From positions 3,764,169 through 3,828,168 of the forward strand of contig LR746276.1 of NCBI GenBank assembly GCA_902729315.2: a DNA stretch of 64,000 nt. Direction: 5' to 3'. The first letter of the stretch is position 1. Every line of letters starts with the position of its first letter. Source of the DNA: Spirodela intermedia (taxonomy: Eukaryota; Streptophyta; Magnoliopsida; Alismatales; Araceae). Position numbers and translations under genes: made by a program. Below, one piece after another: positions 48,201 through 61,169 of the stretch. The notes beneath the pieces are model-generated. The model worked only from the letters and a program-made list of their open reading frames with translations. It searched no databases and was not told where the DNA came from.

Positions 48201-51200
48201 TTTCTATCTACATAGAGATGTAGAATACTGATCAAGACCTGTACAATGCTCAATCTCCTTACCCAATTCCCACATTAGAACTGAAAGGCTGAGCTAGCTC
48301 AAATTAATAAACCCGATTATAAATGCCCATCCTAGTGAAGACATCACACTTCATCTGCTGCTTCGGTACTCCCCCTTCCGAGATTATTCACCTGCAGCTC
48401 TAGTTATAGGAAATTTTATGTGAGACTTTGGCTACCCCACCAAACCTTGATTTCTTCATTCCTAGCTACTTCTTTTCTATATCAGTCCATGTTTATGACA
48501 CCATAGGTAATTATTGTGGTCTCAAACTCAACTCATATCTTTTCAGTTGACAGTTTCTCTTCAACAGCAAAGTAAACTACATTTTATCAGAGATCCAACA
48601 AAGTACACACACTGTTCAATGGCACTTTTATCCATCACAGCATGACTCTTGAACTCAAGACAGCAATCTACCACAAAAGGGTGTCCACCAATATGAACCT
48701 ATCAACTATGCTAATTATGGAAATGACACGTCACCATCTCTAAAAGGAGCAGAGCATCAGAAAAATCTCCCTTGCCAGAAGGAAAAAAAAATCATCCACT
48801 TTTCCTTTGTATTCTAAATAGTGCCAAAGCAAGAAAAAATTCAACCTTTTGGACTTCGGTTAGCACATCCTCTAACTCCTCAAGCAAGTGCTTAACGAAA
48901 ATCTCAATGTCTTAATCATATCAAACACACATTCGTGATCGAGAAAAGTCTCCCTCGCCAGAAAAAATAAAATTCATCCCCTTTCCCTTTGTATTCTAAA
49001 TAGTGCTGAAGCAAGGAAAAATTCAACCTTTTGAACTTTGGCTAGCACATCCTCAACTCTTCAAGCAAGAAAAATCTCAAGTTGGAACCAGTGCCTAACG
49101 AAAATCTCGATTTCTGGATCACTCCAAACACACATTTGTGATTGAGACGCCACTCAGTACAGATCACAACGATCTGGGCATTAGCAGAGGCCATCCATAT
49201 ATTTGGTTTGGATTCAAAGCCACCAGTGCCACCTAGAATCTTCTAAAATTAAGAAAAACCTGCGCTATGCATTTTTTATATAATACCTTTACTTATATTT
49301 TCTGCAGAGAGATTAGCGCCATTCAAAGTTATCCATGTCTATATATAGGTTGATCACTGAGTAGATAATCTGATTCATTCAACTCAGATTAAACATCCCA
49401 CATGTTGACCAAAGTTTTTCAGATACTAAACAAATGATTCAGATACTGTCATATCAGCAAACGTAAACTAGAACTACGTCCTAAAACATGAGAAAAGAAG
49501 TTGAAGAACAAATTCCAGACTTTGAAGAAATACATAGCCCTCAGGAGTACCTAAGAACTCTAGCCATGAACCATAAATAGCAGCCCAATCTTCACTACCA
49601 ACTTCTCCAAAGAACTAGCCCCCTTTCCTACAACTTAAAAACGAACTAGTCACGCTCCAATGGCCTATATTTCCACAATGATAGGAATGAAGAGATATGC
49701 TGTAGCTTTTCCCCTCAAGACTAATCATTCTGCATAAAAAATACTACCCCGTCTGACAACCTTGAACCTCTCAAGGACACCAATGCAGTCATCAGAAGAT
49801 GATGCATAGACCAACATGTGTGGGTATCATCTGCCCTCTGCTGTAGTGTTTATAACAACAAGGGATAAGTTGACAGAATCAAGTGGGATCACCTCAGTCC
49901 TACAAAATTTATCATAAAGATATACAAAAACAGAAACTCCTCCAATTCTTACTGATTCTGAAAAGCTTTTTTTTTCCCCTGAAAGAACTACCACTAACCT
50001 TGCCTCCTGTTGGAAGCCCTTCCTTTAACAGCCTTCCACAAGAAGTAATCCCAAATATGCCCTAAATAAAACGACTTGACTAAAACAGCCCATCTCAACC
50101 TGAATCTCCCCTCCCCCACATCAATAATAAGCTCTTTCCTCATTAGACTAACTTGCCATTCATTCCATCACTAGAATATACAAATGACTACCCTCTCTAA
50201 CAAACAGCAGTGGTGTCTGACAACCGAGCTGCCCCATTCAATCTAATATGCCAAAATAATCATAAAGAAGTCGACCCACCAAACCTCTCTATCTCCTTTA
50301 AGCATCACTTTGATGTCAACATTTCTACTATCTTAGAAATCTGCCATTAAGTAGCTAGTTTGCGCCAAAACATATGTTAAATCTCTGACGGCACTAATAA
50401 TCCAAGCTACTTAGCCGCTTAGCTTCATTGAACACCAGGGATTATAGCCCATTGCGCTCAGAAAGAAAAGAGACAATATTGAAGCAAGTACAGAAAAAGA
50501 GTTCCCTTTATATCTCAATAAATTAGAATTTGTGGCATTAAAGATTGATAGAGCAAAAACTCTCACGAATCCTGAAGAATTCGTCCCGCTCATATGATGG
50601 TCTCTTGCAGGAAGTTTTTGGGCATTAGATTTCAACAATTAAATGCCGAAATAATAAAAAGAATATACCTATTTTATGATAAGTTATATTAGAAAACTAA
50701 AGAACTACACCCAAATCATATAATCAAGCTGATCTCTTCAGCCTTCTGAAGACTACATGAAATGAGCATAAAAATCAATCAAAATTCCAAAAAAAACCCA
50801 CTAAAATGTATCCACTAGATTTCCTTTTTTGGTATGTGAAAGCCAGTAAATTTAGGCATTTCAGAAAACACAACCTAAAAACCCAGTATAAGTACCTCTT
50901 ACGCTAGCAACTTAGTGTTCACACAATTTGAAAATAATAATTTTGTTGAGAAAAGAATAGAATAAATAATGAATACACACCAAAATCCAGTCATCATCCA
51001 CTACCGGCAACCCAGTTATTCTGTGCTCCACAAGAATCTCCAAAGCTGCAGACATTTGGAGAAGCGTCTTCATACTCAAAGTGGGCTGGTTATCTTGAAA
51101 TATGAAATGAACAGAAAAACTACCCTTACCTTCATCAATGGTTGTGGAGGTCTTTACAATTCGCAAATCTTCCTTTTTGGTCATAAAGCTGCCTACCGTA

Positions 51201-52488
51201 TATACATCATCATTCGACTTCAGATGCACAAGGAAAAATAAATAGAGAAACGGGAACAGTCAATATATGGCTGGCGATACAATCGCAAGGAAACCACATT
51301 AAAAAATTACATTTAAGTGAATACAAGTAAAAACGTAGACAACATTTTAAACCTCTCATCAACATTAAAAAAATATGCACAGCCCTCTTATTTTTCCTTC
51401 ATCTATTAAATCTCGGATTCGTTTGGACACCTTTCAATTCACGAATTCATCTATAGCATCCTACTTCTACGCTTGAAATAGAAGGTCCACTCAAAAACAA
51501 AAGTCAGCCATCTGCCTGTCAGGCACCCACTAAACTCTACGAGAAATATTTTGATTTCCCTGTCCCTTTTCCAAAAAAAAAACACTATGATAATGCAAGC
51601 ACGATCAAATGTCTATATGTACTCGACACAATATCAAAACAAAGTTGAGAATTGCATGATCTGTTAACGAAGAATAGAGAACCGAATATTAAGAACGAAT
51701 TAAAGAAACAAGATAGAAAGATATAAATTTAAACCTCTAGCGAGGCCTCTAATCTCTACAGCTTCTCCTAATTCTATGCAACAAGTTGGCACCGTTTAAA
51801 TATTGTGTGCCTCAAATGTACGGTAGACACTGAAACCAAGGAGTGCATGGGTGATAGTGACCCTTTTATAATATTAGAATGCATCTCCAATAGAAGCAGG
51901 GAAAAAAAATATTATCATTTTTTTCTAACATTATCAACAGAGAGCCCTCTGAGGTGTATATGTCAGTATTTACTCTCCTGCCAAGTGAGCAGTTCCTGTG
52001 AATAATGCATAAGTTATTGCAGAATTTTCCGGTCCCCAGCGGGATCACGGTCGCATGCTAATAGTTTCTTCACACGTTAAGAACAAGAACAAAACGATCG
52101 AAGAATTCCAATATAAAAACCATTCTGCTAACGCATTATGAAGCCGCAAGATTCAAGCACAATGTTCTAATTCCCACTAGAGATTTGAACAAGACCTAGA
52201 CAAGAAGGAAAGCACGGCCACGTTGTGACGCAAAATCTACATTACCGGCACGGAGTTGTCAGTCTGAAACGCACTGCACCTGCCGAAGGCCGCCAGGGGC
52301 CTGGGCAGAGCAGGAGGAGGTCGGGTGCAAAGTGGGAATCTGGCTAAATAGGCGGAAGAGGGAGGAGACCCGGCCCAGCAGAGAGAGAGGCATCGCGATG
52401 CCAGAGCAGGGCGATCCACGGAAGAGGCGGTGGGAGACGCACTAGGGGAACAGGACAGGAGAAGTCCATCCACAAGGAGGGATCCCAT
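39260..52488 (-). CDS. CBSX1: Plastid CBS-domain-pair protein (CBSX1/CBSX2 type), eight exons
   Basis: Exons (descending): 52488-52246, 51217-51130, 51045-50981, 47819-47771, 40952-40900, 39713-39598, 39505-39448, 39346-39260; 252 residues, all phases consistent. Residues 1-80 are rich in Ser, Ala, Pro and Arg and look like a chloroplast transit peptide. CBS 1 spans about 85-145 (YTVGSFMTKKEDLRIVK, EHRITGLPVVDDDW, VGVVSDYDLLALDSISG). After a linker (FPEVNSSWK), CBS 2 spans about 178-243 (VGDVMTSTPIAV, YRRLPVVDDSGK, GIITRGNVV). CBSX1 and CBSX2 are adenosine-ligand-binding regulators of plastid thioredoxins that affect H2O2 and jasmonate-linked lignification. The start at 52488 was chosen because it opens the transit-like segment; an in-frame ATG at 52557 would add 23 residues. 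Which of the two paralogues it represents cannot be settled; one pre-duplication gene is likely. Confidence 0.93.
40081..40168. repeat. 44-bp tandem repeat, two copies, CBSX intron 5
   Basis: Units at 40081-40124 and 40125-40168 share AAATTTC, then TTTCAATT, AAAGGTAAAGCC and GGTTTTTCT in order, with few differences. Confidence 0.9.
40953..47770 (-). other. CBSX intron 4, 6.8 kb, repeat-like content
   Basis: A very long intron with normal GT-AG borders. The 44.8-46.8 kb part has LTR-like composition, with repeated phrases such as CTTGTGGACTCATAATCAAG and CTTGTGGACCCAAGG near 46596-46662, and a short repeat GATCCAACCATT at 44803 and 44853. I could not find LTR ends, a primer site or protein motifs, so no element is called. 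Open frames at 43.8-44.8 kb show no domain. Confidence 0.5.
48760..49144. repeat. Tandem duplication of about 185-200 bp, CBSX intron 3
   Basis: Units at about 48760-48942 and 48943-49144 share CTTTGTATTCTAAATAGTGC, AAATTCAACCTTTTG, TAGCACATCCTC, CTTAACGAAAATCTC (or CCTAACGAAAATCTC) and CAAACACACATT in the same order. The second unit has an insertion of about 20 bp. Confidence 0.88.
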
Positions 52489-55400
52489 CACCTCGCCTTT
52501 GCAAATCCCGTTCGTCGTCCCCCTCCGTGAGCTACAGTTTGCGCCTGAATTTGTCACGCCAACTCACTCGATGGCGGGTTTGTCCCCCGAATTATGCCGC
52601 GGTAAAAAGGGAGAGGAATGGAGGCAGTTCAGAGCGGAGACGCTTAGGGCGATCAACAGAAGGAGGGAATTGAGAAGAGGAAATATTGGGTATCTGGTAT
52701 CTTCCCCAAGGGAGGGAAGACCTGCGAGAGAGAGGAGTCTGCGAAAACCACCGACTTGCTGGACAGTACGTGCCCGTCTGCAACACTGAAGCGTTTTTCT
52801 CCGAAGTCACGCTTTGCTAATACATCCATGCACAGGTCTGCAAAGAAGCAAGAAAATGGCTAAACCATGAGATCGGACCAATCCAATTCACCAGGGTAAA
52901 TACAGCGCATGAGGTTGTAGACTTACACTGCAAATGTCTAGATCTGTATCAAAGTTATGTGCTGTAAAACGCCCCACGAAGAAGATGGAAAGAAGAGTAC
53001 TCTGCATGGTATCAAATCCATGCGGCCGCCTCCAGCATTTTTCCATTTGCCTACTATGATCTAAAAATTCTCATAGAGGAAAGATTTGTGGGTTTTCGTT
53101 CTCAACTTTGCTCCTTGACCTCAACTATCCTTAACATGGGACAAACTTATGGACAATTATCCTCACACCAAATGTGAACAAACTTTGGTGCATCTTACTA
53201 TTTATAACAAGATCATGCATGTACGAGTTCCTGCTATGAACTGATGGATCCTACGAGGAGGGTTCCTTAGCATCGGATCCTCCTCTTGATTTGCTTCCCT
53301 CTCCCCCTCAAATGTGCCAAATTATTTTACAAGAAAAAAGGTATTACTTTGTTCTCACGAAACTAATGGGCTGCATCCACAATCATAAAAAAAGCTTGCA
53401 CTTTTATCCTCCTTACTTCCATACACGAATACTAAATCCTTTTCAATTTATAACTTACAAACTAGAAGGACATTGTAAGGATCATTGCCATCAAAGACAC
53501 ACAATTTAACAAACAAATGGAATATCTCTAGGTAGCAAAAATAAACAAGAGTCAATGATTTATGAATGTTAAATTTAAGGATGCATTTGTATCAAGAAAA
53601 GGGGGTCAAATTGATCAGATTATAATTTGATTTGATCAACTATTCTCATCCTCTTTATCTTTTCCTTTTGATCCTAAATTATTTTGGGTTTTATAGATCA
53701 AAATATTGGCCAAGCCCCGTGCTTTTGACCATTCTTCAAGAACATCAATTCTAGGGTTCTACTAAACAAAATATTTAGTGTATATGTATCTTTAGCTCTA
53801 TAACCAGTAGAAATAGCCATAAAGCATTAATGTATATATCCTAAGCAATTAGTTAAAGCATGTCTCATTAACTATGTTATCATTAAATAAAACTAAAAAT
53901 ACATCTCTTAGTAAAGTAATAATTTGATAGTTATCTTAAATCGTTTGAAATAAAATGTGAATATGAATTAGACATATTGAATCATTATTTCATAATAAAA
54001 TATCATTACTTTGAAAAATTACAGTATCGAAAAATTATTTTTCAATTAATATTCAAAAAAATCAAGAAATTTTTAATTATCATTTAAATAGTGCAGAATC
54101 GATTATTAATTATCTATCAAGAATGATAGTCAGTAATAATTTCAAATCATAGACATTTAATATATTAGATAAGCTTGTATACTAATATTTTGCTTCTAAG
54201 ATTCACATAAAGTTTGATATCCAAATCATTCCATTAGTTGTAATTTCATAATTACTCACATTTCTAATGGGCATAGGTAATGATTTTGAGCAGTAAATTC
54301 ATTATAAATCTGAAATTCAATATATGAGTTTCAAATACATTCTTTGAAGGGTTTTTGGATATTTAATAATATTATTATGTGCTATTCATGAATTTACATT
54401 TAATTAATAATGTATATGTTCGAAATTTTATTGTGTGTTTCAAATGTAATTAATAACGAACATAATTCAATCCCATTTATTTATTTTATGCATGTTTTTC
54501 AACGTCAAAACTTCATATGTTAATTAATTATCCAATAACTCTGTACTAGAGAGCAATTCAAATAGTTGATGCTTATGCTCAGCAAAGGTGAACTAGATCT
54601 TGTGGCTGGTTTTGTAATTAATGTTAGCATTATGAACACTTTCTTGTTCAAGACTAAATAATGGATTTTTTTCTAAACAATCAAATGGTTTTTTATCTTT
54701 TCAATCCTATTGATAGGCTCACCTTGTTCAAAAATGAATAATGGATGCTATTTTGTATCAAAAAAATATTCACTTTCTAAGTTCTTAAATATACTTTTTT
54801 TTCTTAACAACTAAAATTATGAAGATTCAATATAAAGGAGGATGATTGGAGTCAATACAGTTTGCAATGGATAGGCATCTCACTTGGAAAAGCAATGCTT
54901 CCTCTCAAGCTATGGTGTTTTCATTTAGAACATCCATCTAATAAATGAATAACTTTGTTAAGCTCTTATCTTTAGTTGGTTCCATTGTGATATTGTCTTT
55001 TGACCCATGGCAAGGCAAATCAAACTTGTATTTCCTAAAAATTCTCCCCATTCAACAATAGTCATTTCGTTTAATACATTGTAATGTTTGAGGGTTTGAG
55101 AGCCCTTTTCTATTTCAGGTGTCAAACATTTTCTTACCATCATTGATGATTGAAGTCAGCACCTTGGGTTTTTTTTTTAAGGAAAATTTTCAAACATTTG
55201 AAACTTTGGAATCTTTCTTTCTTGATTTACAACTCATGTTGCCTAGTATTAGAAGGATGATGGAGGTGAATTTACTTGCTTCCATTTTTGAAAATGGATT
55301 TACCATTTATTTTTGGGGAGTGTATTCTTGTTATAATTTAGTTAATTAAGAAATTTGTCTATCCCTCAATTATCAAATAAATTCTTACAAAGTTCTACTT

Positions 55401-55849
55401 ACTTAGAACCAAATCTTACTTGGATCACCATCCACCATCATTCGGACCACATTTAGCTTTGGTCACATACCTCTTAAGGAAAATTCATTTCGAAGAACTA
55501 ATTTTCAAGTTTAAATTTATTGAAAATGATCCCCTAACTTGAGGAGTGTTCTAATATTTGCCTTAGAATTGTGAGCAAGTCTATAGATTTTTTACATTTC
55601 CCTATCTCTCTCTCTCTCTCTCTCATCCTTTACTTGTCTTTGAAAAGTGGTTCATTTTCCCATGCTGAAGTTTACCACATTCTAGCTTACCTCTATCTCT
55701 CATCCTCATCTTATCTCATAGTGGGGTCTTAGTGCGTCATGATCCTCTCTCCTTGTACTAAATTCTTTTTTCTATTTCTACTATCTACTTCACTTTAAAA
55801 ATTTTCTTCTTTACTCTTGTATATGTTCCCATTATCATCATCTTCATAT

Positions 55850-55884
<35 letters not shown>

Positions 55885-56699
55885 TTTGTGTCACGTGGAC
55901 TACAAATCCAAATTATACCCAGTTCAAAAGCAGCCTTCAAAAATATAAATATTAAAATATTTTAAATTAGAATTAATTCTTAAAGACCCAAATAACTAAA
56001 TGAAACATTAGATTTATTACATGGGAATTATCTACATGAATTTCTATTTAGTGTAGATATTAGTAAACGTCCAATTAAAAGGAAGTAAATTGAAAGATCT
56101 ACTTAATTCTTGCATTAATCGCTATGAGACTGTTGTTTCATTAATGATCTATGTCCAACTTGACATGGAATCATATTATTTACCCAACTTGTGAATCGAC
56201 TGAGATCAAACATGTCTTTAATGACATTTTCCTCTTTTGATCTCACTTAGTGAAGCTTTTCTTTCTATTAAGTTTGGATTTAGAGTCAAACAGCCAACTA
56301 CCCGGTAGAGTATGGAAGTCAAATAGCCAAGGGAGGAAGGAAGGATGGAAGGGTGGAGAATTGCTCTTGGAGGATGAACTAATTTAGGTGGCGTGAAATT
56401 TAATACAATAAAATTCTAAGGATGTAATATAATTCGGGGTTACTAGGTTTTTTAAGTGGTATCTGCTTAGTAGTTAAATTATATATATATATTTAAATTT
56501 TCTATTAATCTGAATATTTTTTAAAAATAAAGGATAATTTTGGGGCAAAGTTCGGTAAAAAAATAGCTGAAAATTGAAGTGCTATTTTCCACACCAGTAT
56601 ATTCGGCTCGCCCCAGAGGGAAGAGAGAGAGAGACGGAAAAATCGTGGGGGTAAATATCATCCAGAGATTTGAGATCGGACGGTGGAGGATTCACTGTA
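52489..56699. other. CBSX-PABP intergenic region, no gene seen
   Basis: The first few hundred bases (52.5-52.85 kb) are GC-rich and probably contain the CBSX promoter and leader. From about 53.5 to 56.4 kb the sequence is strongly AT-rich, with a CT run of 32 bp at 55851-55882 and a shorter one near 55606. Open frames around 52.6-52.8 and 55.0-55.3 kb carry no recognisable domain. The two genes are divergently transcribed from this 4.2-kb interval. Confidence 0.55.
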
Positions 56700-57204
56700 G
56701 CTTCGGGGCATTAGGGTTTCCAGAGGACGGTAGTATTTAAATCCGCCGGGCATGTCTGAATTCCGGTGCGGTGCAGTTCCGGGCTGCCCTCCCAAACCCT
56801 CCTTCCTCTACCTGCTTCTCCTCCCTCCCCATTACCTATTCAAAGAAAAAAAGGAAGAAAAAATTGGCCAGTTTACCAGAAAAATCCCAAAAAGAATCCT
56901 CCAGTCTGTAGCCGAAAACCCTAGGATTTCGCTGACAGATTCAGAGTTGTCGTCGTCGTTTATCCAATCGATAGAAATCTCCGAGAAGCGAAGGATTTGC
57001 TGTTGTCGTCTTCTTAATCTGGTCGTGATTTGTTTTTCTTAGGGTTTCAATCTGTGTTCTTGATATCAATAACTGAGGAGTGGGGAAAAACCCAAAAAAA
57101 AATCGGCAAAGAAGCATAGAAGGCGGCGTTCCTACCAGATCGGAGAGAGTCTTCGTTACTCTTCTTTTTGGGTTTGAATCGACTCGTTTGTGAGGGAGAA
57201 GCAT
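56700..57204 (+). promoter_or_regulatory. PABP promoter and A-rich 5' leader with telo-boxes
   Basis: TTAGGGTTT or its complement, the plant telo-box, occurs at 56711-56719, 56916-56924 and 57039-57047; such boxes are typical of translation-related genes. TATTTAAA at 56734-56741 is a possible TATA element. The leader holds two A-rich tracts: 56840-56863 (runs of seven and six A) and 57086-57103 (AAAAACCC followed by nine A). Poly(A)-binding proteins of animals repress their own mRNA through A-rich 5' leaders, so the tracts are candidate autoregulatory sites here. Confidence 0.6.
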
Positions 57205-60200
57205 ATGGCTCAGGTTCAGGCGCAGCCACAGGCTCCGGCCTCTGGTACCAACGTGGCGGCGAACGGTGGAGCTGCCCCCGCGGGTGGCCCCGCCAACCAG
57301 TTCCAGTCGACGTCGCTGTACGTCGGCGACCTCGAGATCAACGTCACTGATTCACAGCTCTACGACCTTTTCAGCCAGCTCGGGCAGGTGGTGTCGGTCC
57401 GTGTGTGCAGGGACATCACCTCGAGGCGTTCACTCGGGTATGCCTACGTCAACTTTAGCAACCCCGTTGATGGTAAGTCTGGTGGTTTCTTCTAACTGGG
57501 CTTGTATCTTATTAGTTTCGATGTGAATAGCGCTAGTTATCACCTTTGTTCATCTCTTATGTTTAGGTTCGCCCATTACTTTGCCCAAACAGCTTGTGTA
57601 AATTTTATTTATATTTTTTCTTGCGCCTACTTTATGATTAGACGTTGCCACTGGATAATTCAGTATTTCTGGCCTGTAATGCTCCATTACGAGTCAAGTT
57701 CTTCTGTTTCTTGTGTTGCGGTTGGTATTCGGGGATGGGGCCATTGACTTAGGAAGAATATTGGAATCACTGTTGGTTGGCTGGTCTTCACGGACTGTTC
57801 TATATCCTTTCTGTTTAATGGTATGTGCTGCTGGCATTTGGAGATCAATTGATTAATAGTAACTGAAGGTGAAGATGGGGATTGTGTTTAGGTCTTATTC
57901 AGTGTTGGATGTTTTTTTTTCTATTGGGGACACCTTATCGACAAGCCTTCACACACTCAGGTCACGTTTCTATTTTTATCTTCAATGCAGTTAAGATGTA
58001 TGCTAATCATTTTATTGTTACTTCCATGATGCATGAACTAGTCCTATAATTTACCTTGCATAGTTGTTTAAATCATCAACGTGCTTTCATTTTAAAATAT
58101 CTCATAAAATCTGTTAACTCTCTTTGACTCGGATCACAATCTCAGTTGTATCGTGTAATAATTGTAAAGAGAAGGATAGTGATGCTGGTCTTTTTGGTTT
58201 TACTCTGAAATACATTTTCTTGGGGGAATCATGTGGTAATCTTTTGATCACTGGGTGCCATCCTGGTGATTTTTCCCATTTGTGATTTTCGAATGTTTAA
58301 AGTAATTTTTAAGGCCGAATCGAAAAATTGACTCATCAATTCACGATGTGGATTTTTAGGTTCGTAGATCTTGAAGGATATTGGAGCTCATTTTTTTCCC
58401 TTCCGTATATGTTTATGGATGAACTAATGTGGATTTCTTTTGTAGCTAGCATGCTGCGTTTCAGCATATTTTGCTATCGAAATTTAGTTCCTTGACTATC
58501 TTCTTCTATGTAATGAGTTTGAAGTTTTAAAGGATTCGAGATTGATTGTACCAGGTTTTCTTGTTGGATTCAGTGCTAAAGTCTTTAGTATTTTTATGAT
58601 TGAATTCTGCCTCCATTATTTTTCGCTGTTTTTCATCATTATTTTTACTGAATGGACAGCGGCCCAGGCTCTTGAAATGCTGAATTTCACTCCCCTGAAT
58701 GGGAAGGCCATTCGGATCATGTATTCAAACCGTGACCCTACAATCCGTAAAAGTGGTGCTGCCAACATATTTATCAAGGTTCTAATATTATTTCCTTTCG
58801 CTGATTTATTTCTCTTGGGTCGCTTCTGCTGTATGTTTATGAATTTTTTCAACTGCTATTGTGTTCAACTTCTGTTTCAGAACCTTGACAAAGCAATAGA
58901 CAACAAGGCGCTGCATGATACTTTTTCTGTATTTGGTAATATTCTTTCTTGCAAGATTGCAACAGATCCATCAGGTCAGTCTAAGGGATATGGATTTGTT
59001 CAGTTTGAGCAGGATGAGGCTGCCCAGAATGCTATTAGCAAGCTTAATGGCATGCTTCTTAATGATAAACAAGTGTTTGTTGGACCCTTTGTCCGGAAAC
59101 AGGAGAGAGATAATTCTTCGAACAGAACAAAATTTTTTAATGTCTTCGTCAAAAATCTCTCAGAATCCACTACAGAGGAAGATCTTAAGATAATCTTTGG
59201 CAAGTATGGAAATATTACGAGTTCTGTCATCATGAGAGAGGGAGATGGTAAATCAAAGTGCTTTGGTTTTGTCAATTTTGAGAACGCTGATGATGCTGCA
59301 CTGGCTGTTGAAGAACTCAATGGGAATAAATTTGATGACAAGGAGTGGTATGTTGGAAAGGCTCAGAAGAAATCTGAAAGAGAGTTAGAACTGAAAACAA
59401 AATTTGAGCAGAACATGAAGGAGACAGTGGACAAGTATCAGGGATTGAACCTGTACCTTAAAAACTTGGATGATAATGTTGATGATGAGAAGCTGAAGGA
59501 ATTGTTCGCTGAGTATGGCAGGATCACTTCTTGCAAGGTTTGGCGATGTCTCATGACTGATTTCCTCTCTTATTTATCCACCGCCAAATCTTATCTAGGC
59601 AAAATGAGAACCTTTCTCTTATTTTTCTTGGACAGGTGATGAGGGATCCTAATGGGGTAAGCAGGGGGTCTGGTTTTGTTGCTTTTTCCACTCCTGAAGA
59701 AGCAAATAGAGCTGTGAGTGTTGGATGTATTGCCACCCTCTTTTTTTTTTTTCTCTTTTTAATATACCATCCAACTGAACTCTTCATTAACTAGCTTAGT
59801 TTTTAATCACAGTTGACCGGGATGAACGGGAAGATGATTGGAAGCAAGCCCCTATTTGTGGCACTTGCCCAGCGCAAGGAAGATCGGAGGGCGAGGCTTC
59901 AGGTAATTTTTGGAATCTGTGCATCTTATTCTGCATCATTTATGCATAAATACACCTTTTGATAAGCTGATTGTTAAATTCTTCAGTCCGTGCTTCTACT
60001 ATCTCGATTTTTTTTTTTGCGTTTTTCCTTCTTCATTAGCATTCAAGAAACGAGTCTCTCGCTTTTATTGAAGTCATGGCTGTATTTCAAGATACGAATA
60101 TGTGACTTAAGAGGAAAAAAAAATGTGCCCTCTGCCATGAGGTGTTTCAAACTATCCCTCGAAAAAGTTTTTGAACGTGAGTGTTACATGTGCCTATGAA

Positions 60201-61133
60201 TCGAAGAAAGGAGAGGCCCATAGCTACTAGGATCTGGGTTTCTGTTCCACATGTCGTATGCTAAGGGAAATGCATGTTTTGCATACTGAGTCTTTTTGGA
60301 AGTACTGCCTCCATCAGAGTTCCTATAAGCATCAGCATTATTCCTCGAGGCTTTGGGTGTTTTGTACCTAAGGCTTTCAGTTGATTTCTTTTTGACGTGG
60401 CTAATCAGAACCTTGGTGGAGTCTTATATCATTTTATTTGTTTCTCAAAAAAACTGCCGTTGAGTTAAATCCTTGAAGGAAACATTTGGATTATGCCAAC
60501 AAGCTTGTGATCTTGTCGTTCAGCACTAAACATTAGAACCTCTAACTATTTCCTCATCGATTTATTTTTATTTCTGTGCAGAAAATCTTCATATCCATAT
60601 TTAGCATCTTATATAACCATCTTCCAAGATGTTGTTCTGTGATCTTTAATCTTCTAAAAATTTCCGCGATCATGATGGTTTGTCTATGAAATTCATGCTC
60701 TGGCCTTAACATTTTGGTGATTAAGATCCGTGGGATTGCTGTATTGCTCTTTCATCTGCATCATAATTATCATGGAGAATCCTTCTTCTACATAGAAACT
60801 GATGCAGATTACTTCGCTGGTTCAGTCCGCTTTTTGATGCCCATTGTGATCGTCTGCGTGTTTTCTTTCCCCCTCCCAGCTGAATCCCGGCTGGCCAACC
60901 TTTATCATGGTGTCTGTGTTATTGACTAGGAATTCCGGTCCCCGCAGGCCCAGTTCTCCCAAATGCGACCGGTTGCTATGCCGCCTTCTGTGGCTCCCAG
61001 GGTCCCAATGTACCCCCCTGGCGGACCTGGCCTTGGGCAGCAGATCTTCTATGGTCAAGGCCCTCCGGCTCTCATTCCGCCTCAGGTATACACATTGCAT
61101 ATAAATAACCCAGTGAGATCTCCGGCGATTTAA

Positions 61134-61169
<36 letters not shown>

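Noticed and set aside
55119-55349. A 76-codon frame between CBSX and PABP
   Set aside because: It has AT-rich composition, no domain, and is flanked by unstructured AT-rich sequence.
58542-59639. A 365-codon frame that could be taken as a separate RRM protein
   Set aside because: It reads through introns 1-3 of the PABP gene; the true exons within it are 58660-58778 and 58881-59537.
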